NCBI RefSeq assembly: GCF_031846385.1
Contig: NZ_JAVRHV010000002.1
Coordinates: forward strand, 124,001 to 188,000
Direction: 5' to 3'
DNA: 64,000 nucleotides
Source of the DNA: Urechidicola vernalis
GTDB lineage: Bacteria; Bacteroidota; Bacteroidia; Flavobacteriales; Flavobacteriaceae
The position numbers and the translations under genes are program-made. The notes under the pieces are model-generated. The model had not been told where the DNA came from. It worked only from the letters and a program-made list of their open reading frames with translations, and made no database searches. This document shows positions 51,863-60,550 of this stretch, in pieces; the first letter of the stretch is position 1, and every line of letters starts with the position of its first letter.

Positions 51863-52888
51863 ATGAGAAAATTCAAATATTTCTTTATTTACATATTACC
51901 TTTATCTGCTTTTGTAGCATTTGTATCTGAAGGTCTTTTTACTTTCTTACCTTTTATTTTAGCATTTATAATCGTTCCTCTCTTGGAACTTTCTATAAAA
52001 CCAGATCATTCAAATCTTTCTAAACTTGAAGCAGATATTGCTAAGCACTCATTTCATTACAGAGCCATTGTATACAGTATGGTACCGATTCAAGTTGGAT
52101 TACTAGTTCTGTTTCTAACAACCGCTACAAATTATTTTTCTACATTAGAAATTGCTGGACGTATTTCTTCAATGGGGATTTTATGCGGAATTATTGGAAT
52201 AAATGTTGGTCATGAATTGGGTCATAATGATTCTCGGTTGAATCAATTTTTGGGGGAATTACTGCTTTTAACTTCACTTGAGACTCATTTTTTAATTTAT
52301 CATAATTACGGGCATCATGTAGAGGTCGCAACTCCAAATGACCCAGCAACTGCAAGAAGAGATGAATGGCTTTACACATTTTGGTTTCGCTCTCAAATTG
52401 GAAGTTATTCTAAAGCTTGGCAACTACAAAAAAAGAAATTAATAATTCAAAAAAAAGCGTTCATATCACTAGAAAACAAAATGTTATGGTATACAGTTTC
52501 ACAACTTATATTATGTATTGTTATTTTTTCCACCCTTGGAATTTCAATTCTGCTTCAATTTATAATTGCTGCTATTGTTGGGATTCTTCTTTTAGAAACA
52601 GTTAATTATATTGAACACTACGGTCTACTGCGCAAACGGAAGAAAAGTGGTAGATATGAACTCGTTAACCCAACACACTCATGGAACTCCAATCATATTG
52701 TAGGACGAATTTTGTTATTTGAATTATCACGTCATTCAGATCATCACCATAGAGCAAATAAGCCCTACCAAATATTAAACTCGCATAAGGATTCACCTCA
52801 AATGGTCACAGGTTATCCCGGCATGATGTTTTTAGCCTTATTCCCTGTAATTTGGATAAGAGTAATGAACAAGAAATTACCTCAGTAA
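51863..52888 (+). CDS. AlkB-type alkane/fatty-acid monooxygenase (membrane di-iron)
   Basis: 341 residues from the ATG at 51863 (MRKFKYFFIYILPLSAF); upstream ATGs at 51812 and 51836 overlap the mdh terminator or a promoter-like TATATTTA and are less likely. Six hydrophobic helices. The di-iron histidine boxes are complete: GHELGHN, HNYGHHVEVATPNDPATARR, NYIEHYG and LSRHSDHHHRANKPYQIL, matching AlkB rather than fatty-acid desaturases. It would hydroxylate terminal carbons of alkanes or related lipids with rubredoxin or ferredoxin as donor; no donor gene is nearby. Confidence 0.88.
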   Translation: MRKFKYFFIYILPLSAFVAFVSEGLFTFLPFILAFIIVPLLELSIKPDHSNLSKLEADIAKHSFHYRAIVYSMVPIQVGLLVLFLTTATNYFSTLEIAGRISSMGILCGIIGINVGHELGHNDSRLNQFLGELLLLTSLETHFLIYHNYGHHVEVATPNDPATARRDEWLYTFWFRSQIGSYSKAWQLQKKKLIIQKKAFISLENKMLWYTVSQLILCIVIFSTLGISILLQFIIAAIVGILLLETVNYIEHYGLLRKRKKSGRYELVNPTHSWNSNHIVGRILLFELSRHSDHHHRANKPYQILNSHKDSPQMVTGYPGMMFLALFPVIWIRVMNKKLPQ

Positions 52889-52891
52889 AAA

Positions 52892-52929
52892 CAAAAAGTC
52901 AGAACATATTTTCTAACTTTTTGTTTTTT
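52892..52929. terminator. Bidirectional terminator between alkB-like gene and fhs
   Basis: ACAAAAAGTCAGAA and TTCTAACTTTTTGT pair with one mismatch, A and T runs on both sides, between convergent genes. Confidence 0.75.
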
Positions 52930-52943
52930 AGATTCATCTTTTC

Positions 52944-54620
52944 CTAAGATAATCCGGAAATAACACCGTTATTATCTATAGTCATATTTGTTGATGCGGG
53001 CACACTTGGTAATCCTGGCATCCGCATCATTTTTCCAAGGATTGGAATTACAAAACGAGCTCCCGCAGCAATTTCAATTTCTCTTACTGTAACTTTAAAG
53101 CCAGTTGGCCTTCCAATTCTAGATTCTACATCAGAAAATGACTTTTGGGTTTTTGCCATACATACTGCAAAATCATTAAATCCTAATCGGTCTATTCTTT
53201 TTAAATTTAATGCTGCTTTCTTATCGAATACCACGCCGTCAGCGCCATAAATTTCTTTCGCAATGGTTTCTATCTTTTCTTTCATAGGCGATTTCCAATC
53301 GTAAATTGGCTTAAACTGAGTTGCTTTGTTTTCTACAACATCTACAACTGCTCTTGCTAAATCTTGAGTACCTTCACCTCCTTTCGCCCATCCTTCTGAA
53401 AGGACTGCCTGCACTCCTAAATTAGCACACGCATCTTTTATAAATTGTACTTCTTCATCTGAATCAGAAATGAACGAATTAATTGCAACTACTGGTTCAA
53501 TATTAAACTTTCTAATATTTTCAATATGCTTTTCAAGGTTTTTAAACCCTTCAGTAACGCGCTCTAAATTAGGCGTATTGTATTCTTCCTTCTTCGCTCC
53601 ACCATGATGTCTTAGCGCTCTAATAGTCGCTACTAACACCACACATTTAGGATTCAAATCTGCTGCCGCACATTTTATATCTAAAAATTTCTCAGCGCCT
53701 AAATCTGCACCAAAACCAGCCTCTGTTACCACATAATCACTTAAAGAAAGTCCCATTTTTGTAGCAATAATAGTATTGGTGCCTTGCGCAATATTCGCAA
53801 AAGGACCTCCATGAATAATTGCTGGGTTCTCTTCTAAAGTCTGTACTAAATTTGGTTTAATTGCATCTTTCAATAAAATAGCCATCGCATTTTCTGCATT
53901 TAAATCACGAGCAAAAATTGGTTTCTTATCAAATGTAAATCCGATAAAAATATCCCCCAAGCGCTGTTTCAAATCTTCAAAATCTGTTGCCATACATAAA
54001 ATGGCCATCACTTCAGATGCAGGTGTGATATTGAATCCGTCTTGTCTAGGAATTCCGTTAGCAGTACCTCCCAGTCCAATTGTTATATCTCTTAGAGCGC
54101 GGTCATTCATATCGATAACTCGCTTCCATAGAATTGTTCTCGGATCAATATTTAAATTATTGACCTTACTTTGTAAATTGTTATCAATTAAAGCTGATAA
54201 CAAATTGTTTGCCTTCTCAACCGCATTAAAATCACCTGTAAAATGCAAATTGATATCTTCCATCGGAACTACTTGAGAATAACCTCCACCAGCAGCACCA
54301 CCTTTAATTCCAAATACTGGCCCCAAAGAAGGTTCTCTTAAAACAACGGTTGTTTGTTTTCCAATTTTATTCAATCCTTCTGTAAGACCTATCGACACCG
54401 TAGTTTTTCCTTCACCAGCCGGTGTTGGAGTTAATGCCGTAACCAACACTAAATTGCTGTTTTTTATTTTCGATTCATTAATTAAGCTAAGCGGTAATTT
54501 CGCTTTATACTTTCCATACATCTCCATATCATCCTCATCAATATTGATTTTTTTAGCAATATTTTTAATGTGAATTAAGGTTGCTTCTTGTGCTATTTCA
54601 ATGTCTGTTTTGTAACTCAT
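52944..54620 (-). CDS. fhs: Formate-tetrahydrofolate ligase
   Basis: 558 residues, full length. The ATP loop is TPTPAGEGKTTVSIGL near residue 64. Other signatures are LREPSLGPVFGIKGGAAGGGYSQV, GGTANGIPRQDGFNIT, VTEAGFGADLGAEKF and ATIRALRHHGG. It makes 10-formyl-THF from formate, ATP and THF for one-carbon metabolism. It is alone on the minus strand between an AlkB-like gene and secDF. No consensus promoter box was found upstream. Confidence 0.97.
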   Translation of the reverse strand: MSYKTDIEIAQEATLIHIKNIAKKINIDEDDMEMYGKYKAKLPLSLINESKIKNSNLVLVTALTPTPAGEGKTTVSIGLTEGLNKIGKQTTVVLREPSLGPVFGIKGGAAGGGYSQVVPMEDINLHFTGDFNAVEKANNLLSALIDNNLQSKVNNLNIDPRTILWKRVIDMNDRALRDITIGLGGTANGIPRQDGFNITPASEVMAILCMATDFEDLKQRLGDIFIGFTFDKKPIFARDLNAENAMAILLKDAIKPNLVQTLEENPAIIHGGPFANIAQGTNTIIATKMGLSLSDYVVTEAGFGADLGAEKFLDIKCAAADLNPKCVVLVATIRALRHHGGAKKEEYNTPNLERVTEGFKNLEKHIENIRKFNIEPVVAINSFISDSDEEVQFIKDACANLGVQAVLSEGWAKGGEGTQDLARAVVDVVENKATQFKPIYDWKSPMKEKIETIAKEIYGADGVVFDKKAALNLKRIDRLGFNDFAVCMAKTQKSFSDVESRIGRPTGFKVTVREIEIAAGARFVIPILGKMMRMPGLPSVPASTNMTIDNNGVISGLS

Positions 54621-54787
54621 GGCATAAATTTTTTAGTATGTAAATATACTATTTCCTAAATTGTGCATTCCTGATAATAATCAGTTTTTTACGGAACAAT
54701 CAACAATCCCATGTACATAGTGAATTCGCTAACAATCAAGCCCTTGAATTAATCTTAAAAAATACTAGCATTTCGTGCTGAAAATTT

Positions 54788-54795
54788 TATATTTG
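54788..54795 (+). promoter_or_regulatory. -7 box of secDF
   Basis: TATATTTG, perfect TAnnTTTG, 38 bases before the ATG. Confidence 0.6.
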
Positions 54796-54833
54796 CACGT
54801 TTATAAAAAATATTAGATTAAAATTAGTTTAGA

Positions 54834-57800
54834 ATGCAAAACAAAGGACTTATAAAGTTATTTGCAATCCTCTTTGGATTAGTGAGTTTGTACCAATTAT
54901 CATTTACTTGGTTCGCAAAAAATGTTACGGATGATGCAAAAGAATTTGCGATTGAAAAAGCAGCGGGTGATGCTACACAAATAGCAAGGTTTGAGAGAAT
55001 CTATTTAGATTCTGTAGCAAACGATACCATTGTTCCTCTTTTCAATTATTCTTACAACGATATTAAAGACAAGTCTATGAATTTAGGGTTGGATTTAAAA
55101 GGAGGGATCAACGCTATTTTGCAAGTATCTGTTAAAGACATCTTAGTAGGGTTATCTAACGATTCTAAAAACCCAGTGTTTAGAGAAGCTTTAGAAACTG
55201 CAAGTGCAAAACAAAAAAGTAGTAACCAACGTTTCTTAGATATCTTTTTTGAAGAATTTGAAACAGCTAGTAATGGAACTGTTAAACTAAGTGACCCTAG
55301 TATTTTTGGTAACAAATCTTTAAGTGATAAAATTACATTTAGAAATACAAACGACGAAGTAAAACCAATTATTGAAGAAGAAATTAACGCTTCGATCTCT
55401 ACTGCGTTTCAAGTATTAAGAAACAGAATTGACAAATTTGGTGTTACACAACCAAACATTCAACGTATCGGAACTTCAGGAAGAATCTTAATTGAATTAC
55501 CAGGAGCAAAAGACGTTGATCGTGTTGAAAAATTATTACAAAGCACAGCTGAATTAGAGTTTTGGGAAGCATATAAAAATGTAGATATTCAAAGTTTCTT
55601 ATATGCTGCTGATGCTAAAACTGCGGAGTTATTTGCTACTGAAGAAGTTGCAGACACTGCTTCAACTGAAGAAAACTTAGACGACTTATTAGGAGAAGTT
55701 TCTGATTCAATTACGACTCCAACAAGACAAAACAGATTATTTGCTTACTTATATCCAAATGTTGCTCAGAACCCACAACAAGCAAGTTCTTTAATTGGAC
55801 AAGCGGCCGTTGCAGATACAGCAAAAGTAAATGCATTCTTAGCAAACAAAGATATTAGAGCATTATTACCATCAGAACAGCGTTATGCTAAGTTCTTATG
55901 GGACGCAAAACCAAATGGAGAAATCTTAGGTTTATATGCTATTAAATCTAACCGTGAAGATATTGCTCCAATTGAGGGAGATGTAATTGACGATGCTAGA
56001 CAAGGGTTTGACCAATTTGGTAATAACCCAGAAGTTAGTATGAAAATGAATTCTGTTGGAACAAAATTATGGGCTAAATTAACTACGGAAAATGCAAACG
56101 GAGGGTTTGTTGCTGTAGTTTTAGATAACGAAGTACACTCTGCTCCTAGAGTAGGTGATCCTATCTTAGCGGGTAGCACTTCTATTTCTGGTGGTAACAT
56201 GACCATTACTGAAGCAGAAGATTTAGCAAACGTATTAAAAGCCGGTAAACTACCAGCTGCAGCACATATTGTTCAAAAAGCGGTTGTTGGACCATCTTTA
56301 GGACAAAAAGCAATTGATAGCAGTTTTAGATCTTTTGGATTGGCCTTAATCTTGGTTTTAATTTGGATGGTATTCTATTATGGTAAAGCAGGTTTGTATG
56401 CTAACATTGCCTTAGCGGTAAACATTCTATTCTTATTTGGTTGGTTAGCATCGTTTGGTGCAGTATTAACATTACCAGGTATTGCAGGTATTATCTTAAC
56501 AATTGGTATGTCTGTAGATGCGAACGTAATTATCTTTGAGCGTATTAAAGAAGAATTAGCGGGCGGCAAAGGATTGAAAGAAGCCATTGCAGGTGGATTC
56601 AGTTTTAAAGGAGCCTTATCTGCAATTTTAGATGCCAACGTTACTACTTTCTTAACCGGTGTTATCTTATTTGTATTTGGTACTGGACCAATTAAAGGAT
56701 TTGCTTACACCTTAATGTTAGGTATTGTAACTTCATTCTTTACAGCAGTATTTATTACGCGAATTATCTTAAACTGGTCTACGAATAAAAACAGCAGTTT
56801 AACTTTTAACACGAACATCACAAAGAGTTGGTTCCAAAATATCAATGTAGATTTCTTAAAGAAAAGGAAAATTGCATATGCTATTTCAGGTTTGATTATA
56901 TTAGGAGGTATTGGTTCTTTGTTTACAAATAGCTTAAACTACGGAGTTGATTTTGTTGGAGGACGTTCTTACGTTGTTAAATTTGAAAACGCTATGAATG
57001 CTTCTGAAGTTGCAGGAACATTGAAAGATGTTTTTGAAGATGCTCCAGAGGTGAAAACATACGGTGCTGCAAGTCAGTTAAAAATTACAACGAAGTTCAG
57101 AATTGACGAAGATGGAAACACTGTTGATGATGAAGTAAGAGATTTACTATTTACAGGATTACAAACTTATTTACCAGACGGAATGACATTAGATCAATTT
57201 AAAGTTGATTATGAAGGTCCTCGTGCTGCTGGTATAGAAAGTCAGATAAAAGTTGAGCCTACAATTGCAGATGATATTAAAACTGCTGCAACTTGGGCTA
57301 TCGTTGGATCGTTATTGGTTGTATTCTTATACATCTTGATACGATTTAGAAAATGGCAATATAGTTTAGGTGCTGTTACCGCAGTATTCCACGATGTATT
57401 AATCGTATTATCTATATTCTCTTTATTATACAAAGTGATGCCATTTGATATGGAAATAGGACAATCATTTATTGCAGCAATCTTAACAGTTGTTGGATAT
57501 TCATTGAATGATACCGTGGTAATATTTGACCGTATTAGAGAGTATACAAATCAGCATAGTTCTTGGAAATTCAATAGAATTGTAAACAGCGCATTGAGCA
57601 ATACCTTAGGTAGAACAATTAATACTTCTATTACAACATTAGTAGTGTTATCTGCCATATTCCTTTTCGGTGGAGATTCTATTAGAGGATTTATGTTTGC
57701 TTTAATTGTTGGTGTAATTGTGGGTACATACTCATCATTATTTATTGCATCTCCAATTATGTATGACACGACAAAAAAATTAGACGAGGGTAAAAAATAA
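54834..57800 (+). CDS. secDF: Protein translocase subunits SecD-SecF fusion
   Basis: 988 residues. SecD half: first helix LIKLFAILFGLVSLYQLSF, then NLGLDLKGGINAILQV, periplasmic P1 with FRVLRNRIDKFGV-like VLRNRIDKFGVTQPNIQRIG, helices from about residue 500, and SVDANVIIFERIKEEL. SecF half from about residue 680: NYGVDFVGGRSYVV, FRKWQYSLGAVTAVFHDVLIV and GYSLNDTVVIFDRIREY. It uses the proton gradient to pull proteins through SecYEG. Between the SecD signature regions is an acidic insert (about 270-290), common in Bacteroidota. A terminator follows. Confidence 0.97.
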   Translation: MQNKGLIKLFAILFGLVSLYQLSFTWFAKNVTDDAKEFAIEKAAGDATQIARFERIYLDSVANDTIVPLFNYSYNDIKDKSMNLGLDLKGGINAILQVSVKDILVGLSNDSKNPVFREALETASAKQKSSNQRFLDIFFEEFETASNGTVKLSDPSIFGNKSLSDKITFRNTNDEVKPIIEEEINASISTAFQVLRNRIDKFGVTQPNIQRIGTSGRILIELPGAKDVDRVEKLLQSTAELEFWEAYKNVDIQSFLYAADAKTAELFATEEVADTASTEENLDDLLGEVSDSITTPTRQNRLFAYLYPNVAQNPQQASSLIGQAAVADTAKVNAFLANKDIRALLPSEQRYAKFLWDAKPNGEILGLYAIKSNREDIAPIEGDVIDDARQGFDQFGNNPEVSMKMNSVGTKLWAKLTTENANGGFVAVVLDNEVHSAPRVGDPILAGSTSISGGNMTITEAEDLANVLKAGKLPAAAHIVQKAVVGPSLGQKAIDSSFRSFGLALILVLIWMVFYYGKAGLYANIALAVNILFLFGWLASFGAVLTLPGIAGIILTIGMSVDANVIIFERIKEELAGGKGLKEAIAGGFSFKGALSAILDANVTTFLTGVILFVFGTGPIKGFAYTLMLGIVTSFFTAVFITRIILNWSTNKNSSLTFNTNITKSWFQNINVDFLKKRKIAYAISGLIILGGIGSLFTNSLNYGVDFVGGRSYVVKFENAMNASEVAGTLKDVFEDAPEVKTYGAASQLKITTKFRIDEDGNTVDDEVRDLLFTGLQTYLPDGMTLDQFKVDYEGPRAAGIESQIKVEPTIADDIKTAATWAIVGSLLVVFLYILIRFRKWQYSLGAVTAVFHDVLIVLSIFSLLYKVMPFDMEIGQSFIAAILTVVGYSLNDTVVIFDRIREYTNQHSSWKFNRIVNSALSNTLGRTINTSITTLVVLSAIFLFGGDSIRGFMFALIVGVIVGTYSSLFIASPIMYDTTKKLDEGKK

Positions 57801-57821
57801 ACCCTACTCAAATAAGCTAAG

Positions 57822-57849
57822 AAACCGTCTCACTATGAGGCGGTTTTTT
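57822..57849 (+). terminator. Terminator after secDF
   Basis: AAACCGTCTCA, loop CTA, TGAGGCGGTTT then TTT, 21 bases after the stop; one G-T pair. Confidence 0.82.
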
Positions 57850-57851
57850 GT

Positions 57852-57859
57852 TATTTTTG
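57852..57859 (+). promoter_or_regulatory. -7 box of hpt-adk
   Basis: TATTTTTG fits TAnnTTTG, directly after the secDF terminator and 21 bases before the ATG. Confidence 0.5.
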
Positions 57860-57880
57860 CATTTTCCTATTTGAAAAGAT

Positions 57881-58993
57881 ATGAGCACTATTAAACTGCA
57901 CGACAAATACTTTGAACCATATATTTCTAAAGAAATTGTTCAGAAAGTAACCAGCAATTTAGTTAATGAAATAGCGAATGACTGTAAAGATGAAGTGCCA
58001 ATTTTTATTGGAATTCTAAATGGCTCATTTATGTTTGTTGCTGATTTTATTAGAGAATACCCTCGTGCATGTGAGGTTTCTTTTGTAAAAATGGCGTCTT
58101 ATGAAGGCATACAATCAACAGGAGAAGTAAACGAATTGGTTGGTATAAATGAAGATTTAACGGGTAGAACTGTAGTAATCTTAGAAGACATTATTGATAC
58201 CGGAAACACACTTCAAAAAATCTATGAAATTTTTAAGGATAAAAATGTTGGTAAATTAAAAATTGCCACGCTTTTCTTTAAACCAGATGTATTTAAAAAG
58301 GAATTACCAATAGATTTTATTGGTTTATCTATTCCCGATGAATTCATTGTTGGGTACGGATTGGATTATGATAATTTAGGAAGAAACATAGACAGCATAT
58401 ATAAAATAACAACACCCAACATGACTAATATTGTATTATTTGGCCCTCCAGGTGCCGGTAAAGGAACACAAGCAGATTTATTAAAAGAAAAATACAACCT
58501 TGTACACATTTCAACTGGAGATGTGTTTAGATTCAACATCAAAAACCAAACAGAGCTAGGCCTTTTAGCTAAGTCTTATATGGATGATGGAAATTTGGTT
58601 CCTGATGAAGTAACAATTAATATGTTAAAAGCAGAAGTAGAGAAAAATGCGGAAGCCAATGGATTTATTTTTGATGGATTCCCAAGAACATCTTCTCAGG
58701 CAAAAGCATTGGATGTATTCTTATCCGAAAAAGGAGAAACCATTAATGGAATGATTGCTTTAGAAGTTTCTGAAGACTTATTAGTTGAGCGTTTATTAGA
58801 ACGTGGAAAAACGAGCGGAAGATCGGATGATCAAGATGAAGAGAAAATCCGTAATCGATTTAATGAGTACAATACAAAAACAGCTGTTTTAAAGGACTAT
58901 TACGCAAAGCAAAACAAATACTTTGGTGCAAACGGTGTTGGAGGAATTGAAGAAATTACAGATAGATTAAGTGCTATCATAGACACGCTTTAA
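57881..58993 (+). CDS. Hypoxanthine phosphoribosyltransferase-adenylate kinase fusion
   Basis: 370 residues in one frame. Residues 1-175 are an HPRT: PIFIGILNGSFMF, the PRPP loop VVILEDIIDTGNTL and FIGLSIPDEFIVGYGLDYD. Residues 184-370 are an adenylate kinase: P-loop IVLFGPPGAGKGTQ, STGDVFRFNIKN, FDGFPRTSSQA and the short lid RGKTSGRSDDQDEE. The two recycle purine bases and balance AMP/ADP/ATP. The junction (ITTPNMTNIVLF) contains an ATG at the exact start of the kinase domain, so a separate kinase could also be made. Fusions of this type are, to my knowledge, common in Flavobacteriaceae. Confidence 0.93.
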   Translation: MSTIKLHDKYFEPYISKEIVQKVTSNLVNEIANDCKDEVPIFIGILNGSFMFVADFIREYPRACEVSFVKMASYEGIQSTGEVNELVGINEDLTGRTVVILEDIIDTGNTLQKIYEIFKDKNVGKLKIATLFFKPDVFKKELPIDFIGLSIPDEFIVGYGLDYDNLGRNIDSIYKITTPNMTNIVLFGPPGAGKGTQADLLKEKYNLVHISTGDVFRFNIKNQTELGLLAKSYMDDGNLVPDEVTINMLKAEVEKNAEANGFIFDGFPRTSSQAKALDVFLSEKGETINGMIALEVSEDLLVERLLERGKTSGRSDDQDEEKIRNRFNEYNTKTAVLKDYYAKQNKYFGANGVGGIEEITDRLSAIIDTL

Positions 58994-59059
58994 AAGAGCC
59001 GCAAATTAAATTGTTTCCCTGATTTTATCATTCGGAGTTGAACAATAAAACTTGAAATC

Positions 59060-60052
59060 ATGACTGAAGGAAATTTTGTCGACTATATAAAAATTCACGC
59101 TGCTTCTGGAAAAGGAGGTAAAGGCTCTGTGCATTTACATCGCGAAAAGTATATTGCCAAAGGTGGGCCCGATGGTGGTGATGGAGGACGTGGAGGCCAT
59201 GTTATTTTACGTGCCGACAAAAATCTTTGGACTTTGTTTCATATGAAGTTTAAAAAACACTTTAAGGCCGAGCATGGTGGTGACGGCTCTTCTGGCAGAA
59301 GTACTGGTAAAGATGGTAAAGATGTTTATATAGATGTACCGCTTGGCACCATTGTACGAGATCCGGAAACCGAAGAAATAATTCATGAAATCACTGCTGA
59401 TGGTGAAGAAATTATTTTACAAGAAGGTGGTAAAGGTGGTCGCGGTAACTGGCATTTTAAGTCTTCTACAAATCAAACACCTCGTTATGCACAACCTGGA
59501 ATTGATGGTAAAGACGGGTGGTTTCAAATCGAATTAAAAATATTGGCTGATGTTGGTTTAGTTGGCTTTCCGAATGCTGGTAAATCTACCTTACTTTCTG
59601 TTTTAACGGCTGCAAAACCAAAAATTGCTGATTATGCCTTTACAACATTAAAACCAAACCTTGGTATTGTAAAATATCGCGATTACAAAACATTTGTAAT
59701 GGCTGATATTCCGGGTATTATTGAAGGAGCACATGAAGGAAAAGGTTTAGGACATCGATTTTTAAGACATATAGAGCGTAATTCTACATTGCTCTTCTTA
59801 ATTCCTGCTGATAGCGATGATATTGCTAAGGAATATGCAGTATTATTAAATGAATTAAAACAGCACAATCCAGAACTTTTAGATAAAGAACGCTTATTGG
59901 TGGTATCTAAATCTGATATGTTAGATGAGGAATTGAAAACAGAACTTGAAAAAGAAATTCCAAAAGAAATTCCACATATGTTTATTTCTTCGGTGGCGCA
60001 AATGGGCTTAGTGGAACTAAAAGACAAGTTGTGGCAAATGCTAAATGATTAA
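59060..60052 (+). CDS. obg: Obg-family GTPase
   Basis: 330 residues. The N-terminal Obg fold is glycine-rich (ASGKGGKGSVHLHREKYIAKGGPDGGDGGRGG). The G domain has G1 GFPNAGKST near residue 167, G2 FTTLKPNLG, G3 DIPGIIEGA, G4 SKSD and G5 SSV. It lacks the extra C-terminal OCT domain. It is a ribosome-associated GTPase needed for 50S assembly and stress control. The stop shares TTAA with the stop of the convergent lipoprotein gene. It follows the adenylate kinase fusion by 66 bases. Confidence 0.96.
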   Translation: MTEGNFVDYIKIHAASGKGGKGSVHLHREKYIAKGGPDGGDGGRGGHVILRADKNLWTLFHMKFKKHFKAEHGGDGSSGRSTGKDGKDVYIDVPLGTIVRDPETEEIIHEITADGEEIILQEGGKGGRGNWHFKSSTNQTPRYAQPGIDGKDGWFQIELKILADVGLVGFPNAGKSTLLSVLTAAKPKIADYAFTTLKPNLGIVKYRDYKTFVMADIPGIIEGAHEGKGLGHRFLRHIERNSTLLFLIPADSDDIAKEYAVLLNELKQHNPELLDKERLLVVSKSDMLDEELKTELEKEIPKEIPHMFISSVAQMGLVELKDKLWQMLND

Positions 60053-60519
60053 TTCACAATAACTATTGGAAGGCTAAATTCTGTCGCAACAGGAATCCCT
60101 CTTTTCAATGCTGGTTTTAAAACCGGCATAGTTACGATACTATTTTTAAGCAAACTATCTATTGTAGGTATTTGCTTTAATAAATTATCTGACATTTCTA
60201 CATTGGTAAGTGAAACTTTTCCCGAACTTGAAACAAGTAGCTTTACTCTAACCGTATCAGCAACCTTTCTGGCAGTTATAATATTACTTTCAGAGAGCGA
60301 CGCAAATATATGCTCCGATAATTTTATTTGAGAACATACACGTTGTTTATCCTGTGAAGGAATACTGTCACAATCAGGAAATAATGGAAACGTATCTACC
60401 GATTTATAATCTATTATGGTATCAATCATTTCTTCTTCAGCAAGTTTTTTCTTTTGAAAAAAATCGCATGACATCAATAACAATCCACAAAAAAATAAAC
60501 AAGTAAAGCGTTGTATCAT
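60049..60519 (-). CDS. Lipoprotein with TonB-C-like domain
   Basis: 156 residues with a lipoprotein signal (FFCGLLLMSCDFFQ). The C-terminal half resembles the TonB C-terminal fold: VRVKLLVSSSGKVSLTNVEMSDNLLKQIPTIDSLL, then TMPVLKPALKRGIPVATEFSLPIVIV. The MPxxKPAxxRGxPVxxxFxLPI pattern is the typical end of TonB-like domains. Here it is carried on a lipoprotein rather than a transmembrane anchor. It overlaps the obg stop by four bases and follows the histidine kinase by 31 bases, so they may be cotranscribed. Role unknown. Confidence 0.7.
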   Translation of the reverse strand: MIQRFTCLFFCGLLLMSCDFFQKKKLAEEEMIDTIIDYKSVDTFPLFPDCDSIPSQDKQRVCSQIKLSEHIFASLSESNIITARKVADTVRVKLLVSSSGKVSLTNVEMSDNLLKQIPTIDSLLKNSIVTMPVLKPALKRGIPVATEFSLPIVIVN

Positions 60520-60550
60520 TTGGAATAAATAATAACGTGAAAATACAATT

